In this document: in pieces, positions 1-8,131 of the stretch
Numbering within the stretch: the first letter of the stretch is position 1
Layout of the letters: every line of letters starts with the position of its first letter
Assembly (NCBI GenBank): GCA_947253885.1
Contig: CAMYAO010000001.1
Span: forward strand, 93,526 to 157,525
From: an uncultured Clostridium sp.
GTDB taxonomy: Bacteria; Bacillota; Clostridia; Lachnospirales; Lachnospiraceae
Direction of reading: 5' to 3'
DNA: 64,000 nucleotides
Made by a program: the position numbers and the translations under genes
Notes under the pieces: generated by a model
Databases searched by the model: none
What the model saw: the letters and a program-made list of their open reading frames with translations, nothing else
What the model was told of the DNA's origin: nothing

Positions 1-1318
1 GGCAAAGACACAGCACAATGAGGTGGCACCGGCACAGCATGAACTGGCACCTATTTTTGAAAGCTGCAATATTGCAGTAGATCACAACCATCTGATTATG
101 GAGGTTTTGAAAAAGGTAGCAAACAAGCATGGACTGGAATGTCTGCTTCATGAGAAGCCGTTTAATGGAGTAAACGGTTCCGGTAAGCATAACAATTGGT
201 CTATTACAACAGATGACGGAATCAATCTTTTGGAACCCGGCAGGACACCGCATGAGAATATTCAGTTCTTATTGGTGCTGACTTGTATTATGAGAGCGAT
301 AAACCGTCATGCAGAGTTGCTGAGAGAGTCCGCATCTGATGTGGGAAATGACCATAGATTAGGCGCGAATGAAGCACCTCCTGCTATTATATCCATGTTT
401 TTGGGGGATCAGTTGGGAGATGTCGTAGATCAGTTGGTTGCGTCCGGAGAGGCAACTCATTCAATAGAGGGCGGAGTATTGCAGACTGGTGTAAAATCAC
501 TCCCGGATTTTGCAAAAGATGCGACAGATCGTAACAGAACTTCTCCGTTTGCTTTTACGGGAAATAAATTTGAATTTCGTATGGTCGGTTCTATGGATTC
601 CGTATCGGCACCCAATGTAGTGCTGAATACGATTGTGGCAGAAGCCTTTTCGGATGTTTGCGATGAATTGGAAAAGGCGGAAGACTTCAATCTGGCAGTG
701 CATGACATCATAAAGCGACAGGCATGTGAGAATGCACGAATTATTTTTAACGGAAACGGATATTCTGATGAATGGGTAAAGGAAGCGGAGAGAAGAGGAC
801 TGCCGAATATCAGCAGTATGGTAGAGGCGATACCGTATCTGACAGCAGATACTTCGGTAGAGGTATTTGAAAAATTCGGCGTATTTTCAAGAGCGGAACT
901 GGAATCCCGAAAAGAGATTCAGTTTGAGGCTTATGCAAAAGCAATCAATATCGAGGCAAAGGCAATGATTGATATTGCCAGCAAGCATATTATTCCGGCT
1001 GTGATTCATGCGACAACAGATCTGGCGGAGTCAATTAATGCGGTTACAAAAGCGGGAGTGAGTGCCGTTGTACAAAAGGGGATTTTGGAAGAAATTTCCG
1101 AGCGTTTATTAGAAGCTAAAACTGCATTGACAAAACTGGAAGAGGTAACAGCCACGGCAAATACAAAAGAGCCGGGAGAGGAGGCTGCATTGTATTTCCA
1201 TAAAGAGGTAGTGCCTGCAATGGAGGAATTGCGAAAACCGGTTGATGAAGTAGAAATGATTATTGATAAAAAAACATGGCCTATGCCAAGCTACGGCGAT
1301 CTGATTTTTGAAGTATAA
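1..1318 (+). CDS. glnN: Glutamine synthetase type III, 5'-truncated by window edge
   Basis: This is the C-terminal roughly 430 residues of a type III glutamine synthetase, which condenses ammonia and glutamate using ATP in the cytoplasm. The frame is open from the first bases of the window, and a GTG at 23 is internal, not a start. Recognisable parts are the AQHELAPIFE stretch, the HEKPFNGVNGSGKHNN substrate/ATP segment near the left edge and the long helical C-terminal region specific to the GSIII family. Full-length family members are about 700 residues, so roughly 260 are missing. The gene ends at a strong hairpin terminator. The family is clear; regulation cannot be seen because the promoter lies outside. 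Confidence 0.93.
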   Translation, partial: AKTQHNEVAPAQHELAPIFESCNIAVDHNHLIMEVLKKVANKHGLECLLHEKPFNGVNGSGKHNNWSITTDDGINLLEPGRTPHENIQFLLVLTCIMRAINRHAELLRESASDVGNDHRLGANEAPPAIISMFLGDQLGDVVDQLVASGEATHSIEGGVLQTGVKSLPDFAKDATDRNRTSPFAFTGNKFEFRMVGSMDSVSAPNVVLNTIVAEAFSDVCDELEKAEDFNLAVHDIIKRQACENARIIFNGNGYSDEWVKEAERRGLPNISSMVEAIPYLTADTSVEVFEKFGVFSRAELESRKEIQFEAYAKAINIEAKAMIDIASKHIIPAVIHATTDLAESINAVTKAGVSAVVQKGILEEISERLLEAKTALTKLEEVTATANTKEPGEEAALYFHKEVVPAMEELRKPVDEVEMIIDKKTWPMPSYGDLIFEV

Positions 1319-1330
1319 TAAAGAATTAAA

Positions 1331-1377
1331 AAGCTGTCGGGTGCGGAAGATAATATCCGTATCCGGCAGCTTTTTTA
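1331..1377 (+). terminator. Rho-independent terminator after glutamine synthetase
   Basis: An imperfect stem pairs AAGCTGTCGG (1331-1340) and its continuation with CCGGCAGCTT (1363-1372), followed directly by a T run. It lies 12 bases after the glnN stop. Confidence 0.85.
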
Positions 1378-1394
1378 TTTGCTGTAAGGAATTT

Positions 1395-2228
1395 CTATAC
1401 AAGTCGGATTCCTTTTTGTGTAAATTCGATTTTGCGTTCTTTATAGAGTCTGCCAACCGCTCTTTTAAATGCATTTTTACTCATATGAGCCTCACGCAGG
1501 ATAATCTCCGGAGAGACTTTATCATTGAAAGGGAGAACACCTCCGTAACTTTCAATCAGAGCAAGAACTTCCTTGGCGTCCTGATCCATTTGAAGATAAG
1601 ACTTTTCTCGCAGAGTAAGGTCTAATTTTCCATCCGGTTTTACTGATGCGACTTTGGCGGAGATATGGTCTCCGATTTTAAGAGGCTGCTGTTGTTCAAA
1701 TTTCGGAATGCGGGCGGAAAAACGGTTGTCTACCGCTACAAAGGTTCCGAAATTTTCACTGATTTCATATACCTGTCCTGTCACAAGGTCATCTTTTTGA
1801 TAAGGAGAGGTTGTTTGCAGCTTATGATATAGATCTCTCATGGAAGCACAAAGACGTTGGCTTTTGTCTATATACATCGTAACAAGGATCTGATCGCCTT
1901 CTTTTACTTTGTACAGTTGTTCCCGATAAGGCAAAAATAAGTCTTTTTCCAAACCCCAGTCTAAAAAGGCTCCAATCTTTGTGACCTGAACGACTTTTAG
2001 AAGTGCCACTTCATCCAGTTCAATAGCAGGTTTTTTTGTGGTGGCGATCGGACGGTCATCAGAATCTTTGTAAACAAATACTTCTACTGTGTCATGAAGT
2101 GAGAGAGTATCAGATACCTGTTTCTTCGGGAGGAGGATGCGTTCGGCAGAATCCTGATGTTCGGAAAGGTATACGCCGAAGTCCACCTGTTTTACAACAA
2201 TAAGAGATTGTGTTTTTCCTAACTGCAT
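1395..2228 (-). CDS. cvfB: CvfB-family S1-domain RNA-binding protein
   Basis: A 277-residue protein of the CvfB family: tandem S1-like OB folds followed by a C-terminal winged helix. S1-type segments are visible around residues 5-60, 70-130 (LLKVVQVTKIGAFLDWG) and 145-210 (GQVYEISENFGTFVAVD), and a winged-helix tail (KNAFKRAVGRLYKERKIEF) lies near 250-275. The family binds RNA and affects virulence-factor and protease expression in staphylococci; the role here is inferred only. It reads leftward towards the glnN terminator, with tRNA-Gln just upstream on the same strand. Confidence 0.87.
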   Translation of the reverse strand: MQLGKTQSLIVVKQVDFGVYLSEHQDSAERILLPKKQVSDTLSLHDTVEVFVYKDSDDRPIATTKKPAIELDEVALLKVVQVTKIGAFLDWGLEKDLFLPYREQLYKVKEGDQILVTMYIDKSQRLCASMRDLYHKLQTTSPYQKDDLVTGQVYEISENFGTFVAVDNRFSARIPKFEQQQPLKIGDHISAKVASVKPDGKLDLTLREKSYLQMDQDAKEVLALIESYGGVLPFNDKVSPEIILREAHMSKNAFKRAVGRLYKERKIEFTQKGIRLV

Positions 2229-2253
2229 AGTATAGAGCTCCTTCTAAAATGAA

Positions 2254-2280
2254 TAAAAAAAGCACCATGATCATGGTGCT
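2254..2280 (-). terminator. Terminator downstream of tRNA-Gln (minus strand)
   Basis: A perfect 20-base palindrome (AGCACCATGA/TCATGGTGCT, 2261-2280) is followed on the minus strand by a run of seven T. It sits 10 bases after the tRNA and just before cvfB, so the tRNA is probably transcribed on its own. Confidence 0.85.
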
Positions 2281-2289
2281 TAACAATAG

Positions 2290-2361
2290 CTGGCCCACAA
2301 GGATTCGAACCTTGAGATGACGGAGTCAGAGTCCGTTGCCTTACCGTTTGGCGATGGGCCA
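2290..2361 (-). tRNA. tRNA-Gln (anticodon CTG)
   Basis: The minus strand folds into a cloverleaf. The acceptor arm is TGGCCCA/TGGGCCA, the D-arm contains AAACGGTAAGGC, the anticodon stem-loop GGACTCTGACTCC carries CTG, and the T-arm contains GGTTCGAATCC. The 3' CCA is not encoded. A terminator follows at 2254-2280. Confidence 0.95.
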
Positions 2362-2432
2362 TTACTTTCTCAACAGAAGCTATTATATAAGATTGAAAGC
2401 ATAATTGCAAGCTATTTTAGAAAAAAAGTGTA

Positions 2433-3083
2433 TTATAGTAAGAGAAAGCTGTGATTGAGAAATCCAAAGGAAATCTCCTCCTGTTTTTCAACCTGAATTC
2501 GTCCGGAAGTCAGTTCTGTCAGTTGCGTAAGTTGTGCATCGGCTTCTTGAACGGAAAGAGGAATCTGTAAGGTGACGGTGTCTGTATAGTTGCTGTCTAA
2601 AACAGGGATCTGATGCTCACCAAGATAATACTGCAGCTTTCCGATATCGGTATAATCCGTTGTGATCGTATAGAGGGCACCATCGAGCTTTTCTACACAA
2701 ACAGAATGGTTTAGTCCGTCCAACGCAGCCTGACGGTAGCAGCGAACCAGACCGCCGGTACCTAAAAGAGTTCCGCCGAAGTACCGGATTACCACAATCA
2801 GGCAATTATGAATTTCTTGAGATGTGATAACATCCAAAATCGGTTTTCCGGCAGTGCCGGAAGGTTCTCCATCGTCGGAAGAACGTAAAATCTCGTTGTG
2901 ATCTCCTAAAGAAAACGCATAACAGTGATGCCTTGCGTCCCAATATTGTTTTTTAAGAGAAGAAAGGATCTCGGAAACAGATTCTTCCGTTTCAATCGGA
3001 AAAACATGGGAAATAAATTTCGATTTTTTTTCTTCCACTTCGCCTTGTCCGCCCTTATACAGGACAGTGTGTGTTTGACTCAT
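2433..3083 (-). CDS. YigZ/IMPACT family protein
   Basis: A 216-residue member of the UPF0029 (YigZ/IMPACT) family. The signature is the EKKSKF stretch near residue 18, the DARHHCYAF and DDGEPSGTAGKPIL segments around 50-85 and IRYFGGTLLGTGGLVRCY around 100-118. A second small ferredoxin-like DUF1949 domain occupies about 140-205. Eukaryotic IMPACT competes for GCN1; bacterial YigZ has no settled function. The start is the ATG at 3083 with a GGAGCTC-type ribosome binding site. Confidence 0.9.
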   Translation of the reverse strand: MSQTHTVLYKGGQGEVEEKKSKFISHVFPIETEESVSEILSSLKKQYWDARHHCYAFSLGDHNEILRSSDDGEPSGTAGKPILDVITSQEIHNCLIVVIRYFGGTLLGTGGLVRCYRQAALDGLNHSVCVEKLDGALYTITTDYTDIGKLQYYLGEHQIPVLDSNYTDTVTLQIPLSVQEADAQLTQLTELTSGRIQVEKQEEISFGFLNHSFLLL

Positions 3084-3234
3084 GACGAGCTCCTTTCATC
3101 AGATAAAGATTTCTTAACAGGTGATAGTATAGCATTAAAAGAGTCTTTTGTGTTAGAATAATGTAGCATATATAGAAGAAAGAAACAGATATATCAAGTA
3201 GAAACAGAGGTTTCTATATGAGATTGGAGTATAT

Positions 3235-5625
3235 ATGAAATTTGGAAAAAAGGATATAGAAAGGAAACAGGGAAGTTTGTCCCAACCGAAGGGTACTTTA
3301 CAAAATTGGATATCAGTTGTTTTACTGCGTGTTATTTTTGTGATTATCGTAGGTGCAATCATTCTGGGGTTGGTAAATATAGGACTTGCAACCAGAAAAG
3401 TGACGAAAGAATCTCCCATATTGATTCCGATCAATCAGAATATTATTTATAAAAAGACCAAGGTATTGGATTCTAATGCAAAAATCACAGATGAGTTTAC
3501 GGTAGATACCAATCAGCCGTGGCTTTCTTCCAAAGAAATTCCGGATTCGATCAAAAAGGCGGTCGTATCTTACCTGGATCCGGAGTTTTACAGCAGAAAA
3601 GGGGTTGATATTAAAAATGAACTTATTTCTTTTTTCAACGGAATATTTTATGGAAAATATACCAGTAAAACCTCATCTATTTCCGAGCGTCTGATCGAAA
3701 ATAACATTTTCAATTGGAAGATCCGTAATTCCAATCGACAGGGTATGGATCTGAGACTGCAAAAAGATTATCTTTCAGAACAGCTGGAGAAGCAGCAAAC
3801 CAAAGATGAGATTCTGACACAATATCTCAATACATTGAACTTAGGAGAAGGTACCTACGGGATACAGTCCGCCGCAAAAAAATACTTCGGAAAAAATGCA
3901 AGGGATTTGAGCTTGTCGGAGATATCCGTCTTGGTGGCGATTATCGGAGAACCGATTTCCAGAGATCCGATTTCAAACCCAAATAAAAATGCAAAATATC
4001 GAAATCAGGTATTAAAGAATATGCTGGAATCCGGCTATATTTCAGAAAAAGAATATAGAACGGCGTATTATGATAATGTTTACAGCCGGGTATTAACAGC
4101 AAGCGGCTGGCAGTCCGAGGCGAAAATTTCAGATTTCTCAAAAGCATTGCGAACGGATGTGATAAAGGAACTGCAGAATAAATATAATTATAATGAAGAA
4201 CAGGCATATAACTTGCTTTATCGGGGAGGTCTGACCATTTATTCCACACAGGACTCCGCTATTCAGTCAGCAGCGCAAAAGGCAGTAGCAAACAGCAGCT
4301 ATTATCACGGTTCCACTAAAGTGGGACTGGTATATTCTCTTTCCGCCGAAAAAAAGAATGGAGAAATCGTCAGTTACAATGAGTTTGATATGGGAACGTT
4401 TTTGGCAAAAGGAAAAAAAACTTTTTCAATACAGTTTAACAGTAAGGAAGAAGCGGAGAATGCGGTTACCGAATTCCGGGATTATATCTGGAAGAAAGGA
4501 TATAAAATTAAAGGAGAAAAGATCTCCTACCCTTTGACACCGGAGGTATCTCTAACGGTTATGAGTCAGTTTACAGGGGAAATAAAAGCGATGATCGGAG
4601 AACATACACTGGACAGTCAGACAACGTCCTCCGTCAATCGTGCGACTTCTAAAAGACATGAGACCGGAGGAGTTTCCGATGTGTTGACGGTATATGCTCC
4701 GGCATTGGATTCAGAAGGGTTTACCTTGTCAAGCAGCAAAGAGTCAATGGAATTGTTGACAAAGGGAAAGCGAAAAAAAGGAGTGGATCTGTCGAGGGTG
4801 ATCACACTTCGCAAGGCGATTGAGACCACTTCCGAGAAAAATGCAAACTGGTTTTATAAGCAGATCACGAATGAAGTTCAGTTGGATGCAATAAAAAATT
4901 ACAAGTTTTCTTCTCCTTCAATGCACAGCTTAAATGAGGGAAACATTGCTTTGAGCAGTTTGGAAATGGTTTCTGCCTATGCCGCCATTGCGGCAAACGG
5001 AAGCTATACGGAGCCGATGTACTATGCAAAAGTAATCGGACCGGACGGAAGAGTGCTGTTGGACAAAAAGACGTCATCCATCAGTACCATGAAGGACACC
5101 ACGGCATATCTGCTTACAAAGGCGATGGAAAGCTCTGTAACTTCCGGAAGTGCAAAGCAGGGAGCACTGTCCAATATGACTACGGCGGCACAAAGTGCGG
5201 TAAATGATACGAAAACAGATGCATGGTATGTCGGTTACTCTCCATATTATACTTGTGCTGTATGGGGAGGAACAGATGATGAGACCAAGATGCAAACAAC
5301 CGATTTTGTACCTGAAATATGGAAAGCGGTAATGAAAAAAGCCCATAAGGGTCTTGTAAATAAAAATTTCACCAGACCGGACGGAATCGTAGAGAGAACT
5401 TTGAGCCGGGAGTCCGGCAAGCTGGCGATCACCGGAGTGTGCCCTCATATCTATAATGAATATTTTACAGAGGGGACGGAACCTACCGGAAAATGTGACT
5501 ATTACGGAGTTGCATTAATCTGCAGAAAAACAGGAAAACTCGCAACGCCGGATTGTAAAAATGTGGAAAAACGGGTTTATATAAAGGGTTCCGAAGAGGA
5601 AAAAAAGTTGTTTGGACAGAAATAA
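3235..5625 (+). CDS. Class A PBP-like protein lacking catalytic motifs (probable pseudoenzyme)
   Basis: A 796-residue membrane protein with the layout of a bifunctional penicillin-binding protein: cytoplasmic N-terminus, one membrane helix (about 23-50), GT51-like domain (about 90-270) and transpeptidase-like domain (about 440-720). Fold landmarks remain (ILTQYLNTLNLG, SAAKKYFGKNA, DAWYVGYSPYYTCAVWGG), but the catalytic signatures do not. The GT51 Glu of the E-D-x-x-F motif is Leu114 (LDPEFY). The SxxK serine and lysine align with Val480 and Asp482 (GGVSDV). The KTG box reads QSA. The reading frame is intact with no stops, so selection seems to keep a non-catalytic protein. A scaffold or regulatory role in wall synthesis is inference. 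Confidence 0.82.
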   Translation: MKFGKKDIERKQGSLSQPKGTLQNWISVVLLRVIFVIIVGAIILGLVNIGLATRKVTKESPILIPINQNIIYKKTKVLDSNAKITDEFTVDTNQPWLSSKEIPDSIKKAVVSYLDPEFYSRKGVDIKNELISFFNGIFYGKYTSKTSSISERLIENNIFNWKIRNSNRQGMDLRLQKDYLSEQLEKQQTKDEILTQYLNTLNLGEGTYGIQSAAKKYFGKNARDLSLSEISVLVAIIGEPISRDPISNPNKNAKYRNQVLKNMLESGYISEKEYRTAYYDNVYSRVLTASGWQSEAKISDFSKALRTDVIKELQNKYNYNEEQAYNLLYRGGLTIYSTQDSAIQSAAQKAVANSSYYHGSTKVGLVYSLSAEKKNGEIVSYNEFDMGTFLAKGKKTFSIQFNSKEEAENAVTEFRDYIWKKGYKIKGEKISYPLTPEVSLTVMSQFTGEIKAMIGEHTLDSQTTSSVNRATSKRHETGGVSDVLTVYAPALDSEGFTLSSSKESMELLTKGKRKKGVDLSRVITLRKAIETTSEKNANWFYKQITNEVQLDAIKNYKFSSPSMHSLNEGNIALSSLEMVSAYAAIAANGSYTEPMYYAKVIGPDGRVLLDKKTSSISTMKDTTAYLLTKAMESSVTSGSAKQGALSNMTTAAQSAVNDTKTDAWYVGYSPYYTCAVWGGTDDETKMQTTDFVPEIWKAVMKKAHKGLVNKNFTRPDGIVERTLSRESGKLAITGVCPHIYNEYFTEGTEPTGKCDYYGVALICRKTGKLATPDCKNVEKRVYIKGSEEEKKLFGQK

Positions 5626-5655
5626 AAGATGAGGTCGGTCAGAGAACTGTAAAAT

Positions 5656-5684
5656 TTGACATCAAATTGTAACGATGTTATAAT
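5656..5684 (+). promoter_or_regulatory. Consensus sigma-A promoter for the NlpC/P60 gene
   Basis: TTGACA (5656-5661), a 17-base spacer and TATAAT (5679-5684): a perfect sigma-A promoter. Transcription would start near 5691, giving a leader of about 85 bases before the ATG at 5776. A promoter this strong suggests high expression of the secreted hydrolase. Confidence 0.85.
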
Positions 5685-5775
5685 GATTTTCGTAATAATT
5701 TTGTAATAAAGAGATTCAGTAGAGAATATCTCAGTTTTACGGGAGATACATGAGAGATCCCTTTGGGAGAATAAT

Positions 5776-6792
5776 ATGAAGCATCATATAAAGAAGATGG
5801 CGGCAGTTGTACTGACCGGCTCTATGGTATTGGGAACGGTTGGATCTGTAATGGCGTCATCCGGTTCTACGAAATTAGCTGTTACAAATAGAGAAGTTAC
5901 TTCTTTTCTTACGATTCATAAAACGTCAGATTTAACTTCCAAATCTATCGGAAAGATGACACCGGGGGTAGTAGCTACCTATAAAGGAACCTATAAATAT
6001 AAGAGTGTTGGAAACGGTAAGTGGATTAAGGTTTACAAAATCACTTCCGGAAAGATCACCGGTTATGTCCATGCCGGCTATATTAAGCTCGGTACAGCAG
6101 CTACTATCAGAGCTTCCAAGGTAAAGGCGGCTACAGTAACTGCAAAAGCGACCAAGATACGCAGATCGGCAAGTAGCAGAGCTTCGGTTATAACCAAAGT
6201 AAAGAGAAAAACAACCTTAAAAGTAGTTTCAGTTCCAAACAGAAGTTGGGTAAAGGTTTCTGTGAAGGCAGCCAGTAGAAATACCAATGCCTACGTTCCA
6301 TCCAATGATGTTTCGGTAAAGAATTACTATAAGACGGCAGATAACTACATTGCGACAGCAGATAATAAATGTGTGGTAGTCGGAAAGATTATGACAGAGG
6401 ATGTCGGAGGAAATACAGGTAGCAATACATCGAATCCAGGTTCCTCTAAGAACGGTTCTGAAGTAGTAAGATATGCGTTGAGATTTGTCGGAAATCCATA
6501 CAGATGGGCAGGTGTCAGCCTGACCAACGGTTGTGACTGTTCCGGTTTTGTAATGGCGATTTATAAGCATTACGGTTTCTCATTACCACATTCTTCTACC
6601 AGTTTAAGAAGCGTAGGAAGAGCGGTATCCCGCTCCAACATGCAGCCGGGAGATATTGTCTGCTATAGCGGTCATGTAGCCATTTATATGGGTGGCGGAA
6701 AGATTGTTCATGCAAGTAATGAAAGAGACGGCATCAAGGTTTCACCAAGATATGATTATACAAGTGTTTTAGCAGTTCGCAGACTGTTATAA
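5776..6792 (+). CDS. Secreted SH3-NlpC/P60 peptidoglycan endopeptidase
   Basis: A 338-residue exported cell-wall hydrolase. The N-terminus is a signal peptide (basic MKHHIKK, hydrophobic stretch to about residue 28, cleavage near VMAS). Two bacterial SH3-type repeats cover about 35-110 and 115-190, followed by a short Ser/Asn/Gly linker and a C-terminal NlpC/P60 domain from about 228. Catalytic residues are visible: Cys255 in DCSGF and His300 in GHVAIYM, with HASN as the third polar site. The family cleaves D-gamma-glutamyl-diaminopimelate bonds in stem peptides. It is monocistronic, with a consensus promoter before it and a hairpin terminator after it. Confidence 0.93.
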   Translation: MKHHIKKMAAVVLTGSMVLGTVGSVMASSGSTKLAVTNREVTSFLTIHKTSDLTSKSIGKMTPGVVATYKGTYKYKSVGNGKWIKVYKITSGKITGYVHAGYIKLGTAATIRASKVKAATVTAKATKIRRSASSRASVITKVKRKTTLKVVSVPNRSWVKVSVKAASRNTNAYVPSNDVSVKNYYKTADNYIATADNKCVVVGKIMTEDVGGNTGSNTSNPGSSKNGSEVVRYALRFVGNPYRWAGVSLTNGCDCSGFVMAIYKHYGFSLPHSSTSLRSVGRAVSRSNMQPGDIVCYSGHVAIYMGGGKIVHASNERDGIKVSPRYDYTSVLAVRRLL

Positions 6793-6806
6793 AAATTATA
6801 TATGAG

Positions 6807-6841
6807 ATAAGCTGATACGATAGGTATCGGCTTATTTTTTT
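6807..6841 (+). terminator. Terminator after NlpC/P60 gene
   Basis: The stem ATAAGCTGATAC pairs with GTATCGGCTTAT (6823-6834, one G-U pair), followed by seven T. Confidence 0.85.
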
Positions 6842-7294
6842 GCTCGTTATCAAGTTTTGTGATAAGATATGGGTCTTTGCTTATTGCAAAAATAATAGAA
6901 AAATTCAGATGGATTTTATCAAATGAAGGAAATCCTGCAGCTAAAAAAGATGTCGGAATTAGATAAATTCATGGTTTTATACAAAACATTTGTTCTAAAA
7001 ATGAGTATTGGAAATTCAGAAAAAAAGATCGAAAATGTGGATAAGGTGGATAAGTATGTTTATAACTTAGAAAAACAAGGGATTTTTAAGAAAAATAAAT
7101 GTGGAAAACTTTTTTTGAAATTCGAAAAGAAACACTTGATTTTTTTTGATTTGTGTAAAACTACCATTTTAGAGAAAAATAAAGTATGCAGGATTTTTAT
7201 CAAAAAATTTCATATGAAATCATAGGGGAGGCTTGACGAACAATAGAGATATATTGTATAAAGGTCAAAGAAGATTTTTTAGAAAGTTGGCTAT
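6842..7294. other. AT-rich intergenic stretch with DnaA-box-like sites
   Basis: About 450 very AT-rich bases. An open frame of 100 codons (6923-7225) has no ribosome binding site, a Lys/Phe-rich translation and no recognisable family, so I do not call it a gene. The stretch carries one perfect DnaA-box match in inverse orientation (TGTGGATAA, 7036-7044), a one-mismatch neighbour (GGTGGATAA, 7045-7053) and TGTGGAAAA (7100-7108). Whether DnaA binds here is unknown. Confidence 0.4.
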
Positions 7295-7978
7295 ATGATT
7301 ACAAATGAAATACTGTCCAATGTATTGCTCCATTGCGGAGAAGCAAAGGATTATTTATATAAAGTAGAAGAATATATCAATAATGATATGTTCAATGTTA
7401 TTGAAGAAATAGGAAGCGATTCCATTGTCATTGCAAATGAAAATGAAAAAGTAAAAGAGGTGTTAGATCAGATTGATCTGGTTATTCCGGGAGATGCTGC
7501 TATTTTAGAGCAATTGGATCTTGCAACACACAGTAAGATAAAAGAATTGCAGAAATTCGAGTTTTTTCATGAGGCGATGAAGCGTATTATCCGGAATCAG
7601 AAGACCGTATATCTGTTTACGGTACAGGAATCGGAACTGGAGGTCTATCGGAGCTACATAGAGCAACAGTATGGGGATCAGCTTCAGATTGTCGGGACTT
7701 TTTCGGTAGAATCGGCGTCAGAGGATCTGGAGCGGATTGTAAATGATATTAATATTTTGATGCCGGATGTAATTTTTTCGACATTAGGCAGCCCGAAACA
7801 GGAATTATTCTTACACCATTATCGGAATATGATCAATGCAAAGCTGTGGTTGGGATTTGAAAAAGATAAGATTCCGGCAAACGGCAAACGGGTACTTGGA
7901 AATCCGGTTACCCGATTTCTGGCAAAACAAAAAATCAAAGCACAGTCTTCCAAGGAAAGTGAAGACGGCAATTTATAA
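7295..7978 (+). CDS. WecG/TagA/CpsF-like protein with degenerate active site
   Basis: A 227-residue protein related to WecG/TagA/CpsF (GT26), enzymes that add N-acetylmannosamine-type sugars to lipid-linked precursors. The best match is MPDVIFSTLGSPKQELFL at about 164-181 (family: D-x-x-x-V-x-x-G-x-P-x-Q-E). The usual active-site Pro-Asp-Gly is replaced by PGDAAI, the R-x-x-G-x-D segment is missing, and the C-terminus is short. It may be a pseudoenzyme or a divergent subfamily with another substrate. It is monocistronic and followed by a terminator. Confidence 0.6.
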   Translation: MITNEILSNVLLHCGEAKDYLYKVEEYINNDMFNVIEEIGSDSIVIANENEKVKEVLDQIDLVIPGDAAILEQLDLATHSKIKELQKFEFFHEAMKRIIRNQKTVYLFTVQESELEVYRSYIEQQYGDQLQIVGTFSVESASEDLERIVNDINILMPDVIFSTLGSPKQELFLHHYRNMINAKLWLGFEKDKIPANGKRVLGNPVTRFLAKQKIKAQSSKESEDGNL

Positions 7979-8030
7979 AAAGTAAAGAGAAAATGCATAA
8001 AGAAAATAGCATTTACTCTTTACTTTTTTT
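7977..8030 (+). terminator. Terminator after WecG-like gene
   Basis: A long AT-rich hairpin pairs AAAAGTAAAGAG with CTCTTTACTTTT, and ends in a T run at 8024-8030. Confidence 0.8.
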
Positions 8031-8131
8031 GCATATTTGCTTATTATATTATATACGAGAAAAAAATATGCAATAAAATGACTGCTCTGAATTGTGGAAA
8101 TTGTATAAGAGTTTGTCAGAAGGGGGCGGAG

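Noticed and set aside
1308..1625. Plus-strand ORF of 105 codons overlapping the cvfB 3' end
   Set aside because: It lies opposite the well-supported cvfB gene, spans the glnN terminator and has no ribosome binding site.
6923..7225. 100-codon ORF rich in Lys and Phe
   Set aside because: No ribosome binding site, composition that follows AT-rich DNA and no family resemblance; treated as non-coding.
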